Part shown: positions 11,462 to 23,440 of the stretch, one piece after another | Numbering within the stretch: position 1 is the stretch's first letter | How the letters are laid out: the number at the start of each line of letters is the position of its first letter | DNA from: Staphylococcus equorum | GTDB lineage: Bacteria; Bacillota; Bacilli; Staphylococcales; Staphylococcaceae | Length of the DNA stretch: 38,016 bases | Assembly: GCF_029531845.1 (NCBI RefSeq) | Contig: NZ_JAMBPV010000018.1 | Location: forward strand, 1 to 38,016 | Reading direction: 5' to 3' | Translations under genes and position numbers: made by a program | Notes under the pieces: generated by a model | What the model saw: only the letters and a program-made list of their open reading frames with translations | Databases searched by the model: none | What the model was told of the DNA's origin: nothing

Positions 11462-11501
11462 AAAAAAAAGAGACTGTTTCCTCAAGTAAGAAAACAGTCT
11501 T
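11462..11501 (-). terminator. Terminator downstream of yabR
   Basis: On the minus strand, AGACTGTTTTC, loop TTACTTGAG, GAAACAGTCT, then C and TTTTTTTT. It separates the mfd-to-yabR cluster from tilS-hpt-ftsH. Confidence 0.93.
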
Positions 11502-11600
11502 AGATTGTTACAATCAAACTTAATTTTGGAAAAATTATTGTACTTTGTTTTCAAGTCATTAAATTAATTCCTATTTCAACAGTCTTATGATATATATTTA

Positions 11601-11999
11601 TTAACGTTTTGCGCCTTTTCCACCACGTCTAGATTCTGTTTGACGTTTAATGGATGTTAATTTATCTTCACTATCTTTCAAGAAATCTGTTAATTTCTTT
11701 TCAAAGTCCTCACCTTTTGGTTGAGGTTTTTTATAATTGGGTTTACTTTGAGGTCTACGTGGACGATCTTTTGCTTTTTTAATTGATAAACTAATTTTAC
11801 CATCATCAGCGATTGAAAGCACTTTAACTTCAACTACATCTCCAACAGATAAATGATCTTCTACGTTTTCCACGTAATTATCTGCAACTTCACTTATGTG
11901 AACTAAGCCACTCTTTCCTTCAGGAAGTTCGACAAAAGCGCCAAACTTTTTAATACCAGTGACTTTACCTTTAAGCTTGTTTCCTACTTCGATTGACAT
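11601..11999 (-). CDS. S1-domain RNA-binding protein (YabR / GSP13 family)
   Basis: A 132-aa protein. Residues about 5-75 form one S1 OB-fold (GKVTGIKKFGAFVELP, GLVHISEVA, GDVVEVKVLSI, GKISLSIK), a nucleic-acid binding module. The rest is a basic, disordered tail with Arg/Lys-Pro repeats ending RRGGKGAKR. Bacillus relatives are YabR in the same position and the ribosome-associated general stress protein GSP13. A role in translation or RNA stability is inferred from the family. GGGAGGA precedes the ATG. It is the last gene before a strong terminator. Confidence 0.9.
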   Translation of the reverse strand: MSIEVGNKLKGKVTGIKKFGAFVELPEGKSGLVHISEVADNYVENVEDHLSVGDVVEVKVLSIADDGKISLSIKKAKDRPRRPQSKPNYKKPQPKGEDFEKKLTDFLKDSEDKLTSIKRQTESRRGGKGAKR

Positions 12000-12098
12000 A
12001 TTGTAAATAAATCCTCCCGATTTGTTTCGATTTTAACCCTATTATATGCCTGTTTGCATAAATTAACAATGGTATTGTGACTTAAATGACAAATTTCA

Positions 12099-12497
12099 TT
12101 ATTTATCCTCTTTTGAAGATTTGGAATTCTCCTCAGATTTCTCTCCAGGCAACTTGAAAATCACTTCTCCATCATTGCTCAAATAGTAATCATCTCGTGC
12201 GACTTTCTCTATATAACTTTTATCGTTGAGATTATTTAATTGTTCTTTTAATGCGAGTTCTTCATCTTGTTGCTTTTGATATTGTTGTTCTTTTTCTTGA
12301 CGCTCCGCTGCGTCTTCTATATTACTTTGTTTTTGAGTGACAAGCATTATAGTTAAAATAATAATGAGGATAAGTAATATGCCACCAAATAAAGTGATAC
12401 GTTTACGTACGACTCGTCTTCTCATTTTTTGCTGTTGTTTCTTCTTGTTTTCAGCAGAAGTGAACGTATTCCCTATGTTCTCAACTTTTTTACTCAT
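12099..12497 (-). CDS. divIC: Cell-division protein DivIC (FtsB family)
   Basis: A bitopic membrane protein of the divisome, partner of FtsL and DivIB in activating septal peptidoglycan synthesis. It is 132 aa. A basic cytoplasmic N-terminus (KMRRRVVRKR) leads to one transmembrane helix (about 36-54), then an extracytoplasmic coiled coil rich in Glu/Gln (about 58-92). The conserved YIEKVARDDYYLSNDGEVIFKLP follows in two parts, and the tail is charged. The ATG is preceded by GGGAGGTGA. It sits 18 bp after rqcP. In Bacillus the sporulation genes yabP and yabQ lie between them; they are missing here. Confidence 0.95.
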   Translation of the reverse strand: MSKKVENIGNTFTSAENKKKQQQKMRRRVVRKRITLFGGILLILIIILTIMLVTQKQSNIEDAAERQEKEQQYQKQQDEELALKEQLNNLNDKSYIEKVARDDYYLSNDGEVIFKLPGEKSEENSKSSKEDK

Positions 12498-12515
12498 TGC
12501 TTGTCACCTCCCTTT

Positions 12516-12779
12516 CTAATCTTCACTGACTTTTTCTTCTTTGACTAATTCATACATACCTTTCGCATTTTCCTTAGTCGCATGTTCACTTAAACCGGTA
12601 ACTTCAATTGTGATTACTTTTTGTCCAAATCGGATTACAAGTTCATCCGTTACTTTTACGTCAGTGCCTGCTTTCGCTACTGAACCATTCACGGCAATAC
12701 GTCCTTGGTCACTAATTTCTTTAGCTAAAGTACGACGTTTCACTAACCGTGATACTTTGAGATATTTGTCTAATCTCAT
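12516..12779 (-). CDS. rqcP: Ribosome quality-control factor RqcP (S4 domain, Hsp15 family)
   Basis: An 87-aa protein that is nearly all one S4 RNA-binding domain (RLDKYLKVSRLVKRR, GRIAVNGSVAKAGTDVK, LVIRFG). The Bacillus homologue YabO/RqcP binds stalled 50S-peptidyl-tRNA complexes and works with RqcH in C-terminal alanine tailing. That function is inferred from orthology and gene position. Its ATG overlaps the yabN stop by 4 nt (ATGA), so the two are probably translationally coupled; GGAGG precedes it. Confidence 0.93.
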   Translation of the reverse strand: MRLDKYLKVSRLVKRRTLAKEISDQGRIAVNGSVAKAGTDVKVTDELVIRFGQKVITIEVTGLSEHATKENAKGMYELVKEEKVSED

Positions 12780-13969
12780 GATTTGTTTCCTCCTTGCTCT
12801 AAAAATTTTCTTAAAGCATCTGCGTCTAATGACATATTTTTTGTTTTATCATACAACTTCAAGAAATGCTCTGCAAATACTTTTTCAAATTTAACACGTT
12901 TGGTTTTACCTTCTTTTGCTTTTGCTTCTGACCATATATGTTTTAAATCTTCTTCAGTTTCCGCTTCAGCGTCACCAAAGATGTGCGGATGTCTACGAAT
13001 CATTTTTTCTGAAAGACTTTGAACCACTTCATTTATATCAAGGAATCCAGCTTTTTTACCAATACTTGTATGCAATAGCACTTGTAAAAGTATGTCCCCT
13101 AATTCTTCAATGATGTGCCAATCATCTTCGTTATCTATTGCTTCAAACAACTCAAATGTTTCTTCTAATAGATAACGTTTTAATGTGTGGTGTGTTTGAA
13201 CTTTATCCCAAGGACAGCCTGTTTCGTCATCGACAAGTTGGTCTATAACGCTCGCAGCAAAATAGAAATCACTATAATATGCTTCTTCTTTGTCTACTTT
13301 TGGAATGAATACACTCGTCAAATTACTAAAAATAGATGCATGATGATCTAATTCATAAAGTGGTGTTTCTATAACATTTGCAGCATTATTTTGTGCACCA
13401 TCTACAATAAACACTGTTTGCTCATCATGATAACGTTCCATCAATGTCACTTTTAAATCGCCTGCAGTCATCGGACTATAAACTTGTGTAATAAGTGTAT
13501 GGGTACGAATGTTTAATTGTTCTTTTTTAATCGCGGTCGCATCTAGTAATGTGAACCCATCGTTTGGATCTATCTTGACAGCTTCAAAGATATCATCGAT
13601 AAAGCTTTTGCCTCCCAAAACCTCAACCTGAATATCAGTATGCGTTTGTGCATAAGCTTCTAATTTCACAGTTGTCGTTTCAGCTACACGTGGATGTCCA
13701 GGAACTGTATATATGACATCTTCATTCTTTGCCGCTTCAATGAGTTGTGACACGATACGTTCATAGACGCCCTCGAATGATTCTTGTGCCTCGTATTCAC
13801 TATCAAAACTTTTGAATTGTATATTTTCTGCGGTTAGTTCTTTAATTACAGGATGATCCAATGTACGTGTGTAAACCATTGTTTGTTTTATAAGGAATTT
13901 GTAAATACCTAAAGGTAAATCATCAATACCGTAGTTACCTAATCCAACAATTGTTATTTTACCTGACAT
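12776..13969 (-). CDS. YabN: tetrapyrrole-methylase-like domain fused to MazG pyrophosphohydrolase
   Basis: A 397-aa two-domain protein. Residues about 1-220 resemble SAM-dependent tetrapyrrole (corrin/porphyrin) methylases (VGLGNYGIDDLP, TVPGHPRVAE). Residues about 225-395 form a MazG NTP pyrophosphohydrolase, with GCPWDKVQTHHTLKRYLLEE followed by EELGDILLQVLLH giving the metal-binding Glu/Asp set. MazG enzymes hydrolyse non-canonical or excess NTPs. The methylase substrate is unknown. The fusion is the normal YabN form in Bacilli. The ATG overlaps the stop of the upstream flippase gene by one base. Confidence 0.93.
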   Translation of the reverse strand: MSGKITIVGLGNYGIDDLPLGIYKFLIKQTMVYTRTLDHPVIKELTAENIQFKSFDSEYEAQESFEGVYERIVSQLIEAAKNEDVIYTVPGHPRVAETTTVKLEAYAQTHTDIQVEVLGGKSFIDDIFEAVKIDPNDGFTLLDATAIKKEQLNIRTHTLITQVYSPMTAGDLKVTLMERYHDEQTVFIVDGAQNNAANVIETPLYELDHHASIFSNLTSVFIPKVDKEEAYYSDFYFAASVIDQLVDDETGCPWDKVQTHHTLKRYLLEETFELFEAIDNEDDWHIIEELGDILLQVLLHTSIGKKAGFLDINEVVQSLSEKMIRRHPHIFGDAEAETEEDLKHIWSEAKAKEGKTKRVKFEKVFAEHFLKLYDKTKNMSLDADALRKFLEQGGNKS

Positions 13970-15516
13970 TAATGTTTCCCTCTTTTCATATGATAAAGTT
14001 TATCGCCCAATGGTAAATGTTTTAATTCTCTATAACTCAATAAATGCATACGTACAATAGCGAATATCATTACCAATACACCAATAACTGCTGCGATAAC
14101 CAATTCAACTAAACCTGTGATTCTGCTTTGTGTAGGTACGAGCCACATTCCTATTTGAACAGCCACTGACAGCATTACCATGGTAGCAACCAATTTAAGC
14201 ACAAATTTTTTCATCATCTGGAATTTATAGTGTTTTAACACATGATAATGTAAAACAAGTGTAAATATAATTAGTGAAGTTACAGTGCTGATACTACCAC
14301 CTAGCATTAATAATTGTGGTATTAACATCACATTAAGCATTATTTTACTGACAACACCAATTATAAATGCAAATACCACAGGGCGAACTTGGTTCTTCAC
14401 TTGTAACAAAGCAATGTCCATCATTATGAGTGAAACGCATATAACTGTCAGCATATATATAGATAATGTTCCAGTCAGGCTATCATTTTTAAAAAATACA
14501 CTATTCATAACCGGTAGTAAATTAATTAACCCAATACCAGCTGCCACACTAAACATAACTGTAATCTTGATGGAGGCATTCGCATATCTATTAATCAGAA
14601 TGTTTTTGCGCGCTTTAATCGCATCTGTAAGCATGGGAATCAGAACAAAACAGAATGTTGTCGTCACAATTAACCCCATTTGTATGAATGACGCGCCACG
14701 ATCAAAGATACCTTTTTGCGTCGTTGCTTCTTGAAAATTCAAACCTGCATTCTGAAGTGCATGAATGACCGTAAAGCTGTCTACCACTTGCCAAACGATG
14801 ACAATAAGCTGACTTACTGCAAAGATGATAATAGCTAGTGACAACTTTTTCCATTCTACGATTGTCTTGTCATTTGGTTGATTCGGTTGCATCAGCTTAA
14901 AAGGCTTACCTTGCATTAGGAATATACTAGATGCTAAAAATCCTACTGCTGAACCGATAATAGCTACTGTACCAGCAGTGTAAACAGACCATTGTTGTGT
15001 CATAAATAATACAATAGCAATGATGATAATTACAACACGTATCACTTGCTCTATGACTTGTGATATCGCTGGAACAGTCATATGTTGGTGGGCTTGGTAG
15101 TAACCTCTATACACACCTAATATACCAACAAACAAGAAACTAAAGCTTGCTGCTCTTAGCATTGGCGTGAGGTTAGTGTCACCCATTAGGAGTGCGACCC
15201 ACTTCGCACCCATAAAAACAATCAAGAAAAAAGCAGTACTAATGAGTTGTAACCTCAATAACACTTTAGTGTACTGTCTGGATTCCCCATGTGTACCAAA
15301 CGTTTGAGTGACTGCACTTGGAATTGCGTTCATTGTTAAAATAACGCCTAACGCAACAATCGGATATATTTGTTGATAGGCATATAATCCTTCGTCTCCA
15401 AGTATATTTTGATACGGAACACGATAAATCGCGCTTAATATTTTAACAATAACAAGTGCGATTGTAAGAACAACTACGCCACTAAAGGCCGTATTCTTAT
15501 CGTACTTAGACTTCAT
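13969..15516 (-). CDS. Polysaccharide flippase, MurJ/SpoVB-like (YabM)
   Basis: A 515-aa multi-pass membrane protein of the MOP/MVF superfamily, with about 13-14 hydrophobic helices, starting with [20 protein letters not shown] and followed by [20 protein letters not shown]. The latter matches the N-terminal signature of SpoVB/YabM/YtgP lipid-II or polysaccharide flippases. The exact substrate cannot be told from sequence. Its start lies inside the end of mfd (11-nt overlap). In Bacillus spoVT sits between mfd and yabM; it is absent here. Retention in a non-sporulating coccus suggests a vegetative envelope role (inference). Confidence 0.92.
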   Translation of the reverse strand: MKSKYDKNTAFSGVVVLTIALVIVKILSAIYRVPYQNILGDEGLYAYQQIYPIVALGVILTMNAIPSAVTQTFGTHGESRQYTKVLLRLQLISTAFFLIVFMGAKWVALLMGDTNLTPMLRAASFSFLFVGILGVYRGYYQAHQHMTVPAISQVIEQVIRVVIIIIAIVLFMTQQWSVYTAGTVAIIGSAVGFLASSIFLMQGKPFKLMQPNQPNDKTIVEWKKLSLAIIIFAVSQLIVIVWQVVDSFTVIHALQNAGLNFQEATTQKGIFDRGASFIQMGLIVTTTFCFVLIPMLTDAIKARKNILINRYANASIKITVMFSVAAGIGLINLLPVMNSVFFKNDSLTGTLSIYMLTVICVSLIMMDIALLQVKNQVRPVVFAFIIGVVSKIMLNVMLIPQLLMLGGSISTVTSLIIFTLVLHYHVLKHYKFQMMKKFVLKLVATMVMLSVAVQIGMWLVPTQSRITGLVELVIAAVIGVLVMIFAIVRMHLLSYRELKHLPLGDKLYHMKRGKH

Positions 15517-18500
15517 CTGATATAACCATACTTTCTTCTAAACATTTCGCTAAGAATTTCAAACTATCTAACCAATTACTTACTTTATTTAAAGTCACTT
15601 TCATTTTACCATCTTGAACGCCAACTTTCATTGCACGGCCTAATGGTTGTGTTTGTTTGAATAACGTTTCTCCGTTGATATCTGTTGTTCCTTTTTCAGA
15701 AAGATAAACTTCTACCTTTTTACCTACATCTTTAATAAGTGCCACGCCGGCATTTAAAGCATGCACTTTTATCTCCAGCATATCCAACAGTCTTTCTACT
15801 TCTACTGGATAATCATTGAAACGATCTATTAATTCATCTTTAACATCCATGAGTTGCGCTTCAGTTTCAATCTTACGTAATTTTTTATAGATTTCTATTT
15901 TAGACTGTTCATTTTGAATATATTCAGCAGGTAAATAAGCATCGATGTTGAGTTCAATTTCTATTTCAGGTGCATCTGCTTTTTCATCTTTAACACCACG
16001 TTTTTCATTCACTGCTTCTTCTAGCATTTGTGAGTAAAGGTCGAAACCAACAGAATCAATAAATCCATGTTGCTGTTTACCTAAGAGATTACCTGCACCT
16101 CTAATATTTAAATCACGCATAGCAATTTTAAATCCTGAGCCTAACTCAGTAAATTCCTTAATTGCTTGCAAACGGTCCTCAGCTGTTTCTGACAATACTT
16201 TATTCGTAGGGTGTAAGAAATAAGCATAACCAATACGGCTCGAACGTCCGACACGACCTCTCAATTGATATAATTGACTGAGTCCGAAACGGTCAGCATC
16301 TTCGATAATAAGTGTGTTGGCATTCGGAACATCAACACCAGTTTCGATAATCGTAGTCGTTACGAGAATATCGTATTCATGATTAATGAAACTTAGCATT
16401 GTTTCTTCTAGGTCTCCTTCTTTCATCTGTCCATGTGCAATACCAATATTCGCTTCTGGCATTAACATTTGTAATTGCTCTCGTTTTTCATAAATAGACT
16501 GTACTTTATTATATAAATAAAAGACTTGTCCTTCTCTAGATAATTCTCTTTCCAGTGCTTCTTTGATAAAATTCGTGTTTTGTTCTAATACATAAGTTTG
16601 TACCGGAAAACGGTTTTCTGGAGGAGTCTCAATCACTGACAAATCACGAACTCCCAACATACTCATGTGTAATGTACGTGGAATAGGTGTTGCAGTCAGT
16701 GTTAAAACGTCTACATTCGTTTTCAATGATTTAATTCTCTCTTTATGACGCACACCAAATCGTTGTTCTTCATCCACAATTAATAATCCTAAATCTTTAT
16801 AATGAATATCTTTACTTAATAACTTGTGTGTACCTACGACGATATCAACGAAGCCTGACTTTAATCCTTCTTTTGTTTCTTTAACTTCTTTCGTACTTCT
16901 AAATCGACTAATGAGTTGGACTTCGATTGGAAAATCCTGCATACGTTCAATTAATGTTTCATAATGCTGTTGTGCCAAAATCGTTGTTGGAACTAAGAAG
17001 GCAACCTGCTTTCCTTCCATAACAGCTTTAAACGCTGCACGTACTGCTACTTCTGTCTTACCATAACCTACATCGCCACATAATAATCGATCCATTGGAC
17101 GTTCAATTTCCATGTCCTGCTTAATTTCTTCAATTGATTTACCTTGGTCAGGTGTTAATTCATAAGGGAAATCTATCTCAAATTCATTCTGTTCTGCTGT
17201 ATCTGGACCATATTTATAACCTACAGACATTTCACGTTCTTTGTATAGATCAATTAATTCATCAGCCATATCTTCAACGCTTTGTTGTACTTTAGCTTTT
17301 GTTTTTTTCCATTCTGTACCACCAAGTTTATTTAACCTAGGTGTCTTATCCTCTGATGCTACATATTTTTGAACTTGATCCATTTGATCAACTGGTACAA
17401 ACAATTGGTCTGTGCCTTTATATTGAAGTTTAATATAATCTTTATGCACGCCACCGACTTCAAGTGTTTCAACACCTAAATATCTACCAACACCATGATG
17501 CACATGTACGACGTAGTCTCCTACTTTCAAATCTTGGTATGATTTAATTTTTTCAGCGTTTGTTAGTGTCTTCTGTTGTTTAGGCTTTTTCTTTTGTTTA
17601 GATTTGAATAGTTCACGTTCCGTCACGACGACAAGTTGCATATAAGGAAGCTCAAATCCTTCTGATAAACTGCCCTCTGTAATGATTGCATTGCCTCCAT
17701 CGTTTCGTTGACTCGGTGTATCGATAAATGTTGGGATATGCATTTCATTAAGCATAGATTGAATACGTTCTTTTCTTACTTCGGTTTCAGCAAGAACAAC
17801 GACAGTATAATCATTTTGAATAAAGCGCTGAAATTCTGAACGCATAATATCATATTGGCCATAAAATTGCTGTACCGGCTTACATGAAAACTTGATAATT
17901 TCATTTAGTTGAACAGGCATTGTCGCTGTGAATAATGTGAAATACGTCACTGGATAATGTTTCAACAATGCTTCGAATCCATCATATTGCAAAAAGTTTT
18001 GGTCAATAAATCCTTTACCACTTTCTATCAGGTTGTGCATAAATTCATCGACTTCAGTTATAAGTGTTTGCTCAGTTTCTTTAATTCTATTATGTTCATC
18101 AACTGCAACGATAGCGTCATCTTTAAAATAATCCATAATAGTTGCTGGCTGTTCATACATAAACGACACAAGGCGACGTAATACTTGATGATCAAACATC
18201 GTTGATTCAAAAAGTTGAAAACTTTCGTAAGTTTCTTTTAAGTCATTACGTGCTGATTTTTCAATTTTTGGACGTGTATTTTCGTAAGCTTCTTTTAATT
18301 TTAATTTTGTATGTTTAAGAACATCTTCCGTGATAATATAATCACTTGCTGTCGTAATATTGACTTGTTCGATACTCTCTTTCGACCTTTGTGTCTCCAC
18401 ATCAAAATCACGAATTGAATCTACTTCAGTATCGAATAGTTCAATTCTTACTGGTTGCCCAATTAGCGGGTAGATATCGATAATACCACCGCGCAATGAA

Positions 18501-19018
18501 AACTCTCCTATATGTGACACTACACTTTCCCTACGATAACCCATATTTACTAATTTATTTAAAAATTCATCAATTTCAATATCGTCACCTACGGATAGTG
18601 TTAACTGATGAGATTTCCATATTTCTACTGGAGTGAGCCATTTTTTCAAACCATTTAATGGTACGATAAATAACCCTCTCTTTTCTTGAGCAAGTGCCGT
18701 TAGTGTACGTACACGCTCGCTCATCAATTGAGGGCTTTGTGTTGAGAACTCTTCTGTCATGATATCTTGCATTGGGTATTTGTAGACCTCATCTGCATCT
18801 ACAAATTGCAACAAATCACTTTCCAATTTATCTGCTTGATATAAATTATTTGTAACAACTAATAATTGTTTAGTGCTATGCAAATATTTTTCAGCTATAA
18901 TTGTTGATTTAGCAGCTCCGGATAAGCCAGTTACTAGTACATTTTCTTTACCAAATACGTCGTTTAATTCTTGATATCGTTTGTCTTCATTTATATATTG
19001 TGTAATTATTGATTTCAC
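15506..19018 (-). CDS. mfd: Transcription-repair coupling factor
   Basis: An ATP-dependent translocase that removes RNA polymerase stalled at DNA lesions and recruits UvrA. It is 1170 aa, full length. The N-terminal part is UvrB-like (degenerate P-loop GLSGAAKST, about 31-39; [12 protein letters not shown]). A CarD-like RNA-polymerase-interacting domain follows ([18 protein letters not shown], about 495-512). The RecG-like helicase core has [12 protein letters not shown] (Walker A, about 640), [16 protein letters not shown] and [15 protein letters not shown]-terminal domain closes it. It starts with GTG, overlapping the pth stop by 4 nt (GTGA). The yabK gene found between them in Bacillus is absent. 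Confidence 0.98.
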   Translation of the reverse strand: MKSIITQYINEDKRYQELNDVFGKENVLVTGLSGAAKSTIIAEKYLHSTKQLLVVTNNLYQADKLESDLLQFVDADEVYKYPMQDIMTEEFSTQSPQLMSERVRTLTALAQEKRGLFIVPLNGLKKWLTPVEIWKSHQLTLSVGDDIEIDEFLNKLVNMGYRRESVVSHIGEFSLRGGIIDIYPLIGQPVRIELFDTEVDSIRDFDVETQRSKESIEQVNITTASDYIITEDVLKHTKLKLKEAYENTRPKIEKSARNDLKETYESFQLFESTMFDHQVLRRLVSFMYEQPATIMDYFKDDAIVAVDEHNRIKETEQTLITEVDEFMHNLIESGKGFIDQNFLQYDGFEALLKHYPVTYFTLFTATMPVQLNEIIKFSCKPVQQFYGQYDIMRSEFQRFIQNDYTVVVLAETEVRKERIQSMLNEMHIPTFIDTPSQRNDGGNAIITEGSLSEGFELPYMQLVVVTERELFKSKQKKKPKQQKTLTNAEKIKSYQDLKVGDYVVHVHHGVGRYLGVETLEVGGVHKDYIKLQYKGTDQLFVPVDQMDQVQKYVASEDKTPRLNKLGGTEWKKTKAKVQQSVEDMADELIDLYKEREMSVGYKYGPDTAEQNEFEIDFPYELTPDQGKSIEEIKQDMEIERPMDRLLCGDVGYGKTEVAVRAAFKAVMEGKQVAFLVPTTILAQQHYETLIERMQDFPIEVQLISRFRSTKEVKETKEGLKSGFVDIVVGTHKLLSKDIHYKDLGLLIVDEEQRFGVRHKERIKSLKTNVDVLTLTATPIPRTLHMSMLGVRDLSVIETPPENRFPVQTYVLEQNTNFIKEALERELSREGQVFYLYNKVQSIYEKREQLQMLMPEANIGIAHGQMKEGDLEETMLSFINHEYDILVTTTIIETGVDVPNANTLIIEDADRFGLSQLYQLRGRVGRSSRIGYAYFLHPTNKVLSETAEDRLQAIKEFTELGSGFKIAMRDLNIRGAGNLLGKQQHGFIDSVGFDLYSQMLEEAVNEKRGVKDEKADAPEIEIELNIDAYLPAEYIQNEQSKIEIYKKLRKIETEAQLMDVKDELIDRFNDYPVEVERLLDMLEIKVHALNAGVALIKDVGKKVEVYLSEKGTTDINGETLFKQTQPLGRAMKVGVQDGKMKVTLNKVSNWLDSLKFLAKCLEESMVISDEV

Positions 19019-19587
19019 TTGACTTCACCATTATATTCATTCATCACACGATCAAAGCGAGAACTTTCTATATAGGCCTCAACTGCACGCGCAGAATGTT
19101 CTATTACTTTATTCATTATTTGCATTTCTTGTTTTGAAAATTTTTGTAACACATAATCAACAATCGACATACCATTTGAAGGTCTATCTACGCCGATTCT
19201 AATACGTTTAAATTGGTCTGTTCCCAGTACTTGAATTATTGATTTAATACCATTATGACCACCAGCGCTGCCTTTTTGTCTTAGTCGAATTTCCCCTTGT
19301 GGTAAGTCTAAATCATCATATAAAACAACTAAATCTTCTATATCTATATCATAATATTTCATTAACGGACCTACCGCTTCTCCTGACAAATTCATCATTG
19401 TCAGTGGTTCAATAAACATAACTTTTTCTCCGCCAATGCGTTCAATCGTATAGGCGCCTTTAAATTTTTGTTTATCTAATGAGAATTGATTTTGGTCTAA
19501 CATGTAATCTATAACTTCAAAACCAATATTATGTTTGGTTTGTTCAAAACGTTTCCCTATATTGCCTAGGCCTACAATACATTTCAT
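19015..19587 (-). CDS. pth: Peptidyl-tRNA hydrolase
   Basis: Releases peptides from peptidyl-tRNAs that drop off ribosomes. It is 190 aa from the chosen start [20 protein letters not shown], with the conserved Asn9 and catalytic His19. [19 protein letters not shown] and GSAGGHNG(I)KS are the other family blocks. An in-frame ATG nine codons upstream (19614) has no ribosome binding site, while TTGGAGG stands 7 nt before the ATG at 19587, which matches S. aureus Pth. It is coupled to mfd by a 4-nt overlap. Confidence 0.96.
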   Translation of the reverse strand: MKCIVGLGNIGKRFEQTKHNIGFEVIDYMLDQNQFSLDKQKFKGAYTIERIGGEKVMFIEPLTMMNLSGEAVGPLMKYYDIDIEDLVVLYDDLDLPQGEIRLRQKGSAGGHNGIKSIIQVLGTDQFKRIRIGVDRPSNGMSIVDYVLQKFSKQEMQIMNKVIEHSARAVEAYIESSRFDRVMNEYNGEVK

Positions 19588-19696
19588 TATGTTACCTCCA
19601 ATTGTTGTTGTCACTTAAATATATATATCGTTTTCATGTATTTGAATTAATAAATAATTAAAAATTATTTTTCCATATCATTCACTATAATAACAT

Positions 19697-19737
19697 AAAA
19701 AAGCACCTGCTTAACGTATTAAGCACGGTGCTTTTTA
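19697..19737 (-). terminator. rplY transcription terminator
   Basis: On the minus strand, AAAAGCACC-GTGCTTAA, loop TACG, TTAAGCAGGTGCTTTTTT. The stem is about 16 bp with one mismatched position. It separates the glmU-prs-rplY group from pth-mfd, so pth needs its own promoter in 19590-19690; I see only weak TA-rich candidates there. Confidence 0.93.
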
Positions 19738-19794
19738 TAAGATATTATAATGCTGGTATCATCAACTTATGTTGACAATGAAGCATGAAGAATA

Positions 19795-20442
19795 TTATTT
19801 TTCTTCTTCGTCTTCTTTAGATTCGCCTACAACTTCTGGCTCTTGAGTTTGTGCTTCGCCTTCCATTGCTTCGATTTCTTCTTCAGTTGGTTCTTCAGTC
19901 GGAGCTACTACTGTAACTACTGAATCAGTAGCTTCGTTTTCGATAGTAAAATCACCTGAAATTTTAATATCTTCAACTGAAATACTGTCATTAATTTCTA
20001 ATTCGCTGATTTCAACTTCGATTGCTTCAGGAATATTGTCTGGAGTAGCTGTAACTTCAAGGTTGAATAATGGTTGTTCAACCACGCCGCCTTCTTTAGT
20101 ACCTACTGCTTCACCAATTAAATGAACAGGTACTTCAACAGTACGTTCTTCAGTCATATTGATTGCTAAGAAGTCAATGTGAGTGATTTGGTTTTTAAGT
20201 GGGTCGAATTGGTAGTCTGAAACCATTACTTTAATTGATTTAGAGCCTACGCCTAATTCGATAACACCGTTACGTCCAACTTCACGGATAACTTTAATAA
20301 ATGCTACTTCGTCTACTTTAACTGAAGTATTTTTTGTACCATAACCGTAAACAATCGCAGGTACTTTACCAGTATTTCTTAGTGTTTTAAGGTCTGAACG
20401 TGTTTGTTTACCTTGACGAATAATTGACTTTAATGCAGCCAT
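19795..20442 (-). CDS. rplY: 50S ribosomal protein bL25, CTC/TL5 form
   Basis: Binds 5S rRNA in the large subunit; the CTC form is a general stress protein in Bacillus. It is 215 aa with a 5S-binding L25 domain (about 1-92, including [17 protein letters not shown] sequence read here as [13 protein letters not shown]). A beta-rich TL5 domain follows (about 93-185). It ends in a Glu-rich acidic tail ([17 protein letters not shown], ending KEDEEEK). Two ATGs are possible (20448, 20442). I chose MAALKS because S. aureus starts MASLKS; AAAGGTGG could serve either. Upstream is a structured leader. Confidence 0.95.
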   Translation of the reverse strand: MAALKSIIRQGKQTRSDLKTLRNTGKVPAIVYGYGTKNTSVKVDEVAFIKVIREVGRNGVIELGVGSKSIKVMVSDYQFDPLKNQITHIDFLAINMTEERTVEVPVHLIGEAVGTKEGGVVEQPLFNLEVTATPDNIPEAIEVEISELEINDSISVEDIKISGDFTIENEATDSVVTVVAPTEEPTEEEIEAMEGEAQTQEPEVVGESKEDEEEK

Positions 20443-20448
20443 ATTCAT

Positions 20449-20545
20449 TTTCCACCTTTCATTTTGCTCAAATAAGAGCCCCTCACTTGCCCATCAACAT
20501 GATGTTGCTTGCAAGCGTTTATTTTGCTCGTGAATTCACGAACGA
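20449..20545 (-). promoter_or_regulatory. Structured leader upstream of rplY (possible autoregulatory RNA)
   Basis: The prs-rplY gap holds three hairpins in a row on the minus strand. One is the 14-nt perfect palindrome TCGTGAATTCACGA (20528-20541). The second is CTTGC...GCAAG (20486-20515), enclosing the self-complementary CAACATCATGTTG (20495-20507). The third is GCTC TTATTT GAGC (20466-20479), directly before the Shine-Dalgarno AAAGGTGG. No U-tract follows, so it does not look like a terminator. Feedback by bL25 binding its own leader is known in Gammaproteobacteria; applying it here is inference. An RNA processing site is an alternative. Confidence 0.4.
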
Positions 20546-20570
20546 AGTCATTATACATTTATATAATGTA

Positions 20571-21536
20571 TTAGTCAAATAGCACACTAACAGATTCGCG
20601 TTCGTAAACACGAATAATTGCTTGTGCCAATAAACCAGCTACAGATAACTCTTTCGTATTGCTTGGTTTACGCGTTTCATCTAATTGAATTGAATTTGTT
20701 ACGATTAGTTCTTTGATTGCTGAATTTTCAATGCGTTCTTTAGCTGGACCTGATAATACAGGGTGTGTACAACAAGCATATACATCTTTTGCACCTTTGT
20801 CTTTTAGTGCTTGAGCTGCCAATGTGATTGTTCCTGCTGTATCAATGATATCGTCAATAATAATAGCCGTACGCCCTTCTATTTCGCCAACAATGTTCAT
20901 CACTTCTGCAACATTTGGTTTTGGACGACGTTTATCAATAATAGCAATCGGTGATTTAAGTATATCTGCAAGTTTACGTGCTCTTGTTACGCCGCCGTGG
21001 TCTGGAGAGACTACAACACACTCTTCAAGATCAATACCTGATTCATTCTTGAAGTATTCTGCTAAGATTGGCACACCCATTAAGTGGTCAATTGGCATAT
21101 CGAAGAAACCTTGGATTTGAGGTGCATGTAAATCTAACGCAATCATACGATCTGCGCCTGCAGTTTCAATTAAGTTTGCTACAAGTTTAGCAGTAATTGG
21201 TTCACGACTACGTGCTTTTCTATCTTGACGGGCATAACCATAATATGGAACAACTATATTGATATTAGCTGCTGATGCACGTCTACAAGCATCAACCATA
21301 ATTAATAATTCCATCAAGTGTAAATTTACAGGGTTTGATGTAGGTTGAATAATAAATACATCACAACCACGAATACTTTCCTCTATGTTGATTTGAATTT
21401 CTCCATCGCTGAAACGTTTTACTGAACATTTTCCTAGTTCTATTCCAACATGATCTGCTACTTCTTGGGCTAAAGGCTCATTACCTTTTAAAGAAAATAT
21501 TTTCAAAGCAGAATTCTTATACTCATTGTTTAACAT
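20571..21536 (-). CDS. prs: Ribose-phosphate pyrophosphokinase
   Basis: Makes PRPP from ribose 5-phosphate and ATP, feeding purine, pyrimidine, NAD, His and Trp synthesis. It is 321 aa. The class I signature is [20 protein letters not shown]. The flexible catalytic loop follows at [14 protein letters not shown], and the ribose-phosphate-binding loop is [11 protein letters not shown] (about 221-231). TTGGAGG precedes the ATG. It lies downstream of glmU and upstream of rplY, the order found in Bacillus (gcaD-prs-ctc). PRPP is also the effector of PurR and the co-substrate of Hpt, both encoded in this window. Confidence 0.98.
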   Translation of the reverse strand: MLNNEYKNSALKIFSLKGNEPLAQEVADHVGIELGKCSVKRFSDGEIQINIEESIRGCDVFIIQPTSNPVNLHLMELLIMVDACRRASAANINIVVPYYGYARQDRKARSREPITAKLVANLIETAGADRMIALDLHAPQIQGFFDMPIDHLMGVPILAEYFKNESGIDLEECVVVSPDHGGVTRARKLADILKSPIAIIDKRRPKPNVAEVMNIVGEIEGRTAIIIDDIIDTAGTITLAAQALKDKGAKDVYACCTHPVLSGPAKERIENSAIKELIVTNSIQLDETRKPSNTKELSVAGLLAQAIIRVYERESVSVLFD

Positions 21537-21689
21537 TTATAGTCCTCCAATTAATTCATTCAATTAGTTTTCATTTAAAGACAAGCGCAAACTTACATTG
21601 TTTATCAATATAAAGCATTTTGTGGTTAACAAGTTATTCAATTACATTAAGTTTAACAGTTCAAGCATGCATGTCTAAACATATACCTT

Positions 21690-23078
<1,389 letters not shown>

Positions 23079-23083
23079 TTATT

Positions 23084-23113
23084 ATTATAATTTAACGCTA
23101 GTCACACTTTCAA
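23084..23113 (-). promoter_or_regulatory. glmU promoter
   Basis: On the minus strand, -35 TTGAAA (23108-23113), an 18-nt spacer and -10 TATAAT (23084-23089), about 38 bp before the ATG. A short inverted repeat, ACACTTT GAGCCTTG AAAGTGT (about 23104-23125), overlaps the -35 and could be an operator. Confidence 0.65.
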
Positions 23114-23440
23114 GGCTCAAAGTGTCAATGTTTTTTATTAAAGCGTTTTTTATTACGATTGTTAAAAATAAAGTGCAATGTATTTGTCATCTATTTAGGT
23201 TTTTAAAACCGTTTCATTTCCTGAAGTGATTTTGCTTATTATTGATAATTTCCAACATATTATTATGAATGAAACATACGCCCTTACTTCTTTATGTAAT
23301 TGTTTCATTCATAATAATATAGTTAACTAAAAACATGTAACTTTAGGTTATTTATTCTAAATTTCAAAATTATAATTTTTGTCACCTTTACATTTTATAA
23401 ATAATTTTAATATTTTATATTTTAGTCACGCTTACATAAA
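23114..23440. other. Non-coding gap between spoVG terminator and glmU promoter
   Basis: About 330 AT-rich bases with no credible gene. It contains a 20-bp perfect inverted repeat (listed separately) and a small GGTTTT/AAAACC palindrome near 23198-23211. A weak extra promoter-like TTGCAC-17-TAATAA points toward glmU. It may hold an unannotated small RNA, but I see no clear promoter-terminator pair for one. Confidence 0.4.
23257..23320. repeat. 20-bp perfect inverted repeat with 24-nt loop
   Basis: The arm 23257-23276 (ATATTATTATGAATGAAACA on one strand) is fully complementary to 23301-23320. The loop is 24 nt. No U-run follows on either strand, so a simple intrinsic terminator is unlikely. 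Alternatives are a protein-binding site, an mRNA or sRNA hairpin, or a miniature repeat element present elsewhere in the genome. Confidence 0.85.

Noticed and set aside
14285..14734. 149-codon plus-strand open frame inside the flippase gene
   Set aside because: Shadow of the hydrophobic minus-strand gene; no ribosome binding site and no recognisable domain.
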